From positions 1-9,976 of the forward strand of contig CAZKRU010000111.1 of NCBI GenBank assembly GCA_964555235.1: a stretch of 9,976 nt of DNA. Reading direction: 5' to 3'. Position numbers and translations under genes: made by a program. The notes beneath the pieces are model-generated. The model did no database searches. It saw nothing but the letters and a program-made list of their open reading frames with translations, and had not been told where the DNA came from. The DNA is from CAZKRU01 sp964555235. Its GTDB lineage: Bacteria; Verrucomicrobiota; Verrucomicrobiia; Methylacidiphilales; CAMAQI01. Below, in pieces: positions 7,760-9,976 of the stretch; the first letter of the stretch is position 1; each line of letters opens with the position of its first letter.

Positions 7760-8881
7760 TCAATCCCCCCCATCGGAAAAACTCTTGAGGGCGTAGCTCG
7801 TACTTCTTCCTCCCTTTGCCTCTTGAACCAGAATTCCAAACCGAATGAGGTCGTTGATATCGCGCAAAGCCGTATCAGGAGAGCAATCCATTAGCTTCGC
7901 CCACTTTTTCGCCGTCAACTTGCCTTCAAATCCATCCAAAACACGATTGAGCATTTTTCGCTGTCGTTCATTCATCTTTGCATCCTGATTTCGACCCCAA
8001 AACTTCGCTTTGAATAAAATGCTTTGGAGCGTTACTTCGGTCGCATCCATCGCCCGATCGAAGCACTTCAAAAACCAGAGAACCCACGAGGTAATATTCA
8101 TCCCACCGGATTGAACCTCCTCCAACACCTCGTAGTAGGCAGAACGTTCCAACTGAATTTGAGACGAGAGACTATAAAACCGATGAGAGGTCCCATCCAT
8201 GCGAGCCAATAAGAGATCACTAATCGCTCGGGCGATTCTCCCATTCCCATCATCAAAAGGGTGAATCGTCACAAACCAAAAATGCGCGATCGCCGCTCGA
8301 ACGAGGGGATCTTCCATTCCCTCCTGATTCAACCATCCTAGAAATCCATTCATCTCCGCTTCAAGTCGCGAGGCCACAGGGGCCTCGAAATGAACCCGCT
8401 CTCGACCATAAGGCCCCGAAATCACTTGCATCGGCCCACTCACATCACTTCTCCACGTCCCAACGTCGATTTTAGAAATCCCACTGGAACCGAGAGGAAA
8501 AAGCGCGGCATGCCATCCAAAAAGCCGTTCCCGAGTCAAAGGCTTTTGAAAATTTTGAGTCGCATCCATCATCATTTGAACCACTCCGTCAATATTTCGG
8601 TCCAAAGGGGGCAATCCTCCAATCTCAATTCCCAGACGCTTCGCAACGGAAGATCTCACCTGCTTGGGATCTAAAATTTCCCCTTCGATTTCGGAAGATT
8701 TTATAATATCGAGCGTGAGGTTCTGGAAGGTCGCTTCCGTCTTGAGTTTAAAACCGAGATCTTCCATTCGTCCCAAGAGACGTCCCTGCTTAAAGCGCAA
8801 GGGCAGGAGCAGATTCGTCACTTCAACTTCTGAAAGCTCAAATTGAGGCCACTTCGGGTCCAGATGTATGTAATGCCTCAT
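7760..8881 (-). CDS. Fic family protein with DUF4172 N-terminus and C-terminal winged helix
   Basis: A 373-aa protein, typical length for DUF4172-Fic-HTH proteins. The N-terminal DUF4172-type region (about 4-85) carries the inhibitory motif SSEIEG at 62-67, matching (S/T)xxxE(G/N) of class II Fic proteins, where its Glu blocks productive ATP binding. The Fic core has the full motif HPFDDGNGRIAR at 207-218 (catalytic H207, D211, N213, R215, R218). The flap region is near GPMQVISGP (149-157). Residues 305-367 look like a winged helix (LTAKKWAKLMDCSPDTALRDINDLIRFGIL, then a basic GGRST wing). Predicted activity is transfer of AMP to a Ser/Thr/Tyr hydroxyl of an unknown target, possibly self-inhibited and relieved by autoAMPylation. 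The HTH together with the repeats over its promoter suggests it binds its own operator. A GGAG sits only 3 nt before the ATG. Confidence 0.92.
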   Translation of the reverse strand: MRHYIHLDPKWPQFELSEVEVTNLLLPLRFKQGRLLGRMEDLGFKLKTEATFQNLTLDIIKSSEIEGEILDPKQVRSSVAKRLGIEIGGLPPLDRNIDGVVQMMMDATQNFQKPLTRERLFGWHAALFPLGSSGISKIDVGTWRSDVSGPMQVISGPYGRERVHFEAPVASRLEAEMNGFLGWLNQEGMEDPLVRAAIAHFWFVTIHPFDDGNGRIARAISDLLLARMDGTSHRFYSLSSQIQLERSAYYEVLEEVQSGGMNITSWVLWFLKCFDRAMDATEVTLQSILFKAKFWGRNQDAKMNERQRKMLNRVLDGFEGKLTAKKWAKLMDCSPDTALRDINDLIRFGILVQEAKGGRSTSYALKSFSDGGD

Positions 8882-8909
8882 ATTCTCCGCATATTATGCG
8901 GTAAATATG
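8879..8909 (-). promoter_or_regulatory. 31-bp interrupted palindrome covering the fic start codon
   Basis: On the minus strand, CATATT-TA-CCGCATA-A-TATGCGG-AG-AATATG reads almost the same on both strands: the outer 6-bp arms and inner 7-bp arms match perfectly and only the two dinucleotide gaps and centre break symmetry. The terminal ATG of the right arm is the fic start codon. The arrangement fits a dimeric repressor operator that would block both transcription and the initiation region. Confidence 0.7.
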
Positions 8910-8932
8910 ACACTTAATCTCCGCATCCGCAA
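8904..8932 (-). promoter_or_regulatory. Candidate sigma70-type promoter for fic
   Basis: TTGCGG (8927-8932) and CATATT (8904-8909) are separated by exactly 17 bp on the minus strand. Both boxes are weak matches (3/6 and 4/6). Support comes mainly from context: the -10 box is the outer arm of the start-codon palindrome and one copy of the 12-bp element sits in the spacer. A second option is TAATAT inside the palindrome, which would give an almost leaderless transcript. Confidence 0.35.
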
Positions 8933-8966
8933 GGCTTAATCTCCGCAAATAGAGCGGAGATTAAGC
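8913..8966 (-). repeat. Three copies of a 12-bp operator-like element, two in a perfect inverted repeat
   Basis: On the plus strand CTTAATCTCCGC occurs at 8913-8924 and again at 8935-8946. Its exact reverse complement GCGGAGATTAAG lies at 8954-8965. The last two form a 13-bp perfect inverted repeat (8934-8946 with 8954-8966) over a 7-nt spacer. The direct copies are 22 bp apart, about two helical turns. The related half-site ATTCTCCGCA recurs at 8882-8891 inside the start-codon palindrome. Together they look like a multi-site operator next to the fic promoter; the regulator is inferred to be the Fic protein's own winged helix. Confidence 0.75.
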
Positions 8967-8983
8967 TCGTGCGTAATTTTGTT

Positions 8984-9055
8984 GCCGAACGTTTGACATG
9001 AGGGGCGGCCGAGGGCGCTAGCCCTTGGACGTCCCTCTCGATGGAAGGGTTAGGC
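8984..9055 (-). mobile_element. attC-like integron recombination site
   Basis: On the minus strand the site begins with R'' GCCTAAC (9049-9055) and ends with a core GTTCGGC (8984-8990). Between them a 38-nt segment (9000-9037) folds into one long hairpin: GAGGG/CCCTC, CG/CG, CC/GG and AGGGC/GCCCT stems separated by single mismatches, with a 4-nt tip. On the plus strand, which is the bottom strand of the cassette, two of the three mismatches become G-T pairs, so the bottom strand folds better, as integrase substrates do. Translated, it gives the PSIER...PHVKR string that I recall as a common spurious peptide over attC repeats. The core has C where the consensus GTTRRRY has a purine. Confidence 0.72.
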
Positions 9056-9619
9056 CTCGCGCGGAGTGGCACGCTTGACTCGCTTTGAAGCTCACATTGC
9101 GTCATGCGAATCTGAGACCTTCCGGTCGTACATTGACGAGAACTCTTCCTTCGACTTTGATGTCCGCCACAGGTGAGCGATGTACTCGAATTCTTGATCG
9201 AAGGGTCTTTGGAAGGGCTCCGTGTCGGTGGCGTATTCGCAGTTTCTAGCAAGCATTACGAGCCAACTCGGTTGACCGAGGTCGTAGAACAGGCGCCAGA
9301 ACTTTGGTTCGAGCGACACAACGTTCTCTTTACCTTCCTTGTATGCCTGGTATAGGTCAACAATCAGTTTTCCTGCTGCCAACTCATTGCTCAATGCCCC
9401 TGGCGCGATGTAGCGTTCGACGATCTGAAGGACAAGTGGATCGACTTCATCTGCTCGTGTTGCTGCGGCCAGCATGACGACATCGAGATCGTCGCCTTCT
9501 TCGTCGCGACGTAAACGCTCGATAGCCCAATTGATGCAATCCTTCCAGCTTGCATCTCCTGTGCGCATACGGAAGTGAAGTGCTTGCAGTTGCTCAACAG
9601 CATTCATCGTGAGGCCTAA
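8990..9619 (-). mobile_element. Putative single integron gene cassette (about 630 bp)
   Basis: The unit runs from the T following the G of the upstream core GTTAGGC to the G of the core at the end of the attC-like site. It holds one gene with a 12-nt leader and a 37-nt gap from stop to attC, the tight packing usual for cassettes. If circularised, its junction would rebuild G+TTAGGC, the exact complement of its own R'' GCCTAAC, which supports common origin of both ends. No integrase gene or further attC is visible, so this is a lone cassette, an array edge, or a cassette inserted at a secondary site. Confidence 0.65.
9092..9607 (-). CDS. Hypothetical cassette-encoded protein
   Basis: A 171-aa soluble protein, acidic and mostly helical by appearance, with no signal peptide or membrane segment. 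I do not recognise the family. The N-terminal part has a helical pattern (CINWAIERLRRDEEGDDLDVVMLAAAT) reminiscent of short helical-repeat proteins. The C-terminal part is aromatic-rich (FWRLFYDLGQPSWLVML, then EFEYIAHLW). No catalytic motif is visible. The ATG at 9607 begins 6 nt after the GTTAGGC core and lacks a Shine-Dalgarno, as in many cassette genes that depend on an outside promoter. It reads toward fic. Function unknown; stress, toxin-immunity or phage-defence roles are possible only by analogy with other cassette genes. Confidence 0.7.
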   Translation of the reverse strand: MNAVEQLQALHFRMRTGDASWKDCINWAIERLRRDEEGDDLDVVMLAAATRADEVDPLVLQIVERYIAPGALSNELAAGKLIVDLYQAYKEGKENVVSLEPKFWRLFYDLGQPSWLVMLARNCEYATDTEPFQRPFDQEFEYIAHLWRTSKSKEEFSSMYDRKVSDSHDAM

Positions 9620-9620
9620 C
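9614..9620 (-). mobile_element. Cassette 5' core site GTTAGGC
   Basis: GTTAGGC on the minus strand fits the integron core consensus GTTRRRY exactly and lies 6 nt before the cassette gene's ATG. It is the exact complement of the R'' box at the other end of the unit. The sequence upstream of it (plus-strand 9621 onward) does not show a complete second attC. Confidence 0.62.
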
Positions 9621-9625
9621 AGTTA

Positions 9626-9686
9626 ATAGGCCGTTTCGGTCTAATATTGGAAATTCCCATATTATGCCACTCAGTTGTCGGCCTAT
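9626..9686. repeat. Nested inverted repeat with a near-perfect 23-bp palindrome
   Basis: Outer arms ATAGGCCG (9626-9633) and CGGCCTAT (9679-9686) match perfectly. Inside lies a 23-bp palindrome (9642-9664) built as TAATAT, T, GGAA, A, TTCC, C, ATATTA with only one mismatched pair plus the centre. A small alternative hairpin, TAGGCCG-TTT-CGGTCTA (9627-9643), competes with the outer arms. The region lies between the minus-strand cassette gene and a possible plus-strand gene, so it may be an operator region for divergent genes. Confidence 0.6.
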
Positions 9687-9747
9687 CATGGAACTCTTCA
9701 GAGGTAAGTTTCACACTTAGGCCACTCAAAAGCTGCGGCATATCATG
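9662..9747 (+). repeat. Diverged direct repeat pair (about 30 bp each)
   Basis: Two copies at 9662-9690 and 9717-9747 share the frame TTA-(T/G)-GCCACTCA ... CGGC-(C/A)-TATCATG, differing in a short middle segment. Their ends are also complementary in cross order: TATGCC with GGCATA and GGCCTA with TAGGCC, so the pair can fold on itself. A 10-codon frame ATG GAA CTC ... TAG starts from the first copy's ATG. Role unknown. Confidence 0.5.
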
Positions 9748-9777
9748 TTTCATTTGAAATTTCCCCCTCATGCGCTG

Positions 9778-9976
9778 ATGAAATTGTCATGGAAAACCGA
9801 CTGCATCAAGGTTTATCCAAGGTTCGCCCCTCGGAGCGAATGTTTTAACCCTAAGAACTTTGCAAGCACCTGGCTTTGGGATAATCGTGAAACAGAGAAC
9901 GGCGCGCTTATCGTCCGTCATCTGACCATGGGCGTCAACTTAAGTATTCATTTTTTCGGGTATGGAAGTTTTTTCT
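9778..9976 (+). CDS. Possible partial gene running off the window end
   Basis: An open plus-strand frame of at least 66 codons starts at ATG 9778 (MKLSWKTDCIKVYPRF) and has no stop before the window end. An in-frame ATG at 9745, inside the second direct repeat, would add 11 residues; a TAG at 9718 bounds the frame. The residue mix (RHLTMGVNLSIHFFGYGSFF and scattered Trp/Asp/Glu) looks protein-like and the competing plus frame through 9791 closes early, but neither start has a Shine-Dalgarno. I do not recognise a family. It would be divergent from the cassette gene. Confidence 0.4.
   Translation, partial: MKLSWKTDCIKVYPRFAPRSECFNPKNFASTWLWDNRETENGALIVRHLTMGVNLSIHFFGYGSFF

Noticed and set aside
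8914..9252. A 112-aa minus-strand open frame overlapping the cassette gene and the attC-like site.
   Set aside because: It is out of frame with the cassette gene, runs through the hairpin, and contains the PSIER...PHVKR string that arises from translating attC repeats.
9614..9722. A second attC reaching from the 5' core GCCTAAC (plus strand) to CTTAGGC at 9716-9722.
   Set aside because: The far box has CTT instead of the invariant GTT, and the inner arms are not symmetric about that box; the position predicted from the ATAGGCCG/CGGCCTAT arms holds no R-box match.

Overview
The window looks like a bacterial chromosome segment of about 50% GC, almost entirely coded on the minus strand. The best phylum guess is Verrucomicrobiota or a PVC relative. 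That guess rests on the operon architecture and the fused Bat proteins, not on any marker gene, so it is only moderately supported.

Region 1 (1-7665, minus strand) is a tightly coupled six-gene Bat (Bacteroides aerotolerance-type) operon. In transcription order it runs: an exported thioredoxin-fold protein with a WCPPC motif, a MoxR-family AAA+ ATPase, a DUF58 protein, BatA (membrane VWA protein), a BatB-BatC fusion (membrane VWA protein with a long K/D/S/Q-rich tail), and a BatD-BatE fusion (secreted domains, TPR and SH3-like module). Five of the six genes start at, or within 10 nt of, the stop of the gene before, so translational coupling is likely. The probable joint role is a MoxR/DUF58-driven envelope complex. 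The two VWA proteins present metal-binding domains, BatD/BatE reach outside the membrane, and the thioredoxin links the system to extracytoplasmic thiol chemistry. Both fusions still carry an internal hydrophobic stretch ending in AxA that looks like the old signal peptide of the second partner. A GC-rich hairpin follows the last stop.

Region 2 (7760-8966, minus strand) is a Fic-family AMP transferase (DUF4172-Fic-winged helix) with an intact active site and an N-terminal inhibitory motif. Its start codon lies inside a 31-bp dyad. Upstream are three copies of a 12-bp element, CTTAATCTCCGC, two of them forming a perfect inverted repeat. This looks like a dense autoregulatory operator array over the promoter.

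Region 3 (8984-9620, minus strand) has the anatomy of a single integron gene cassette. A GTTAGGC core site lies 6 nt before the start of a 171-aa unknown protein. After its stop comes a 72-bp attC-like site (R'' GCCTAAC, a long central hairpin, then a GTT core). The 5' core and R'' are exact complements, as expected if both ends come from one circular cassette. No integrase is visible.

Region 4 (9621-9976) is a structured, mostly non-coding stretch with a near-perfect 23-bp palindrome inside a wider inverted repeat and a diverged direct repeat. A possible plus-strand reading frame then runs off the window end.
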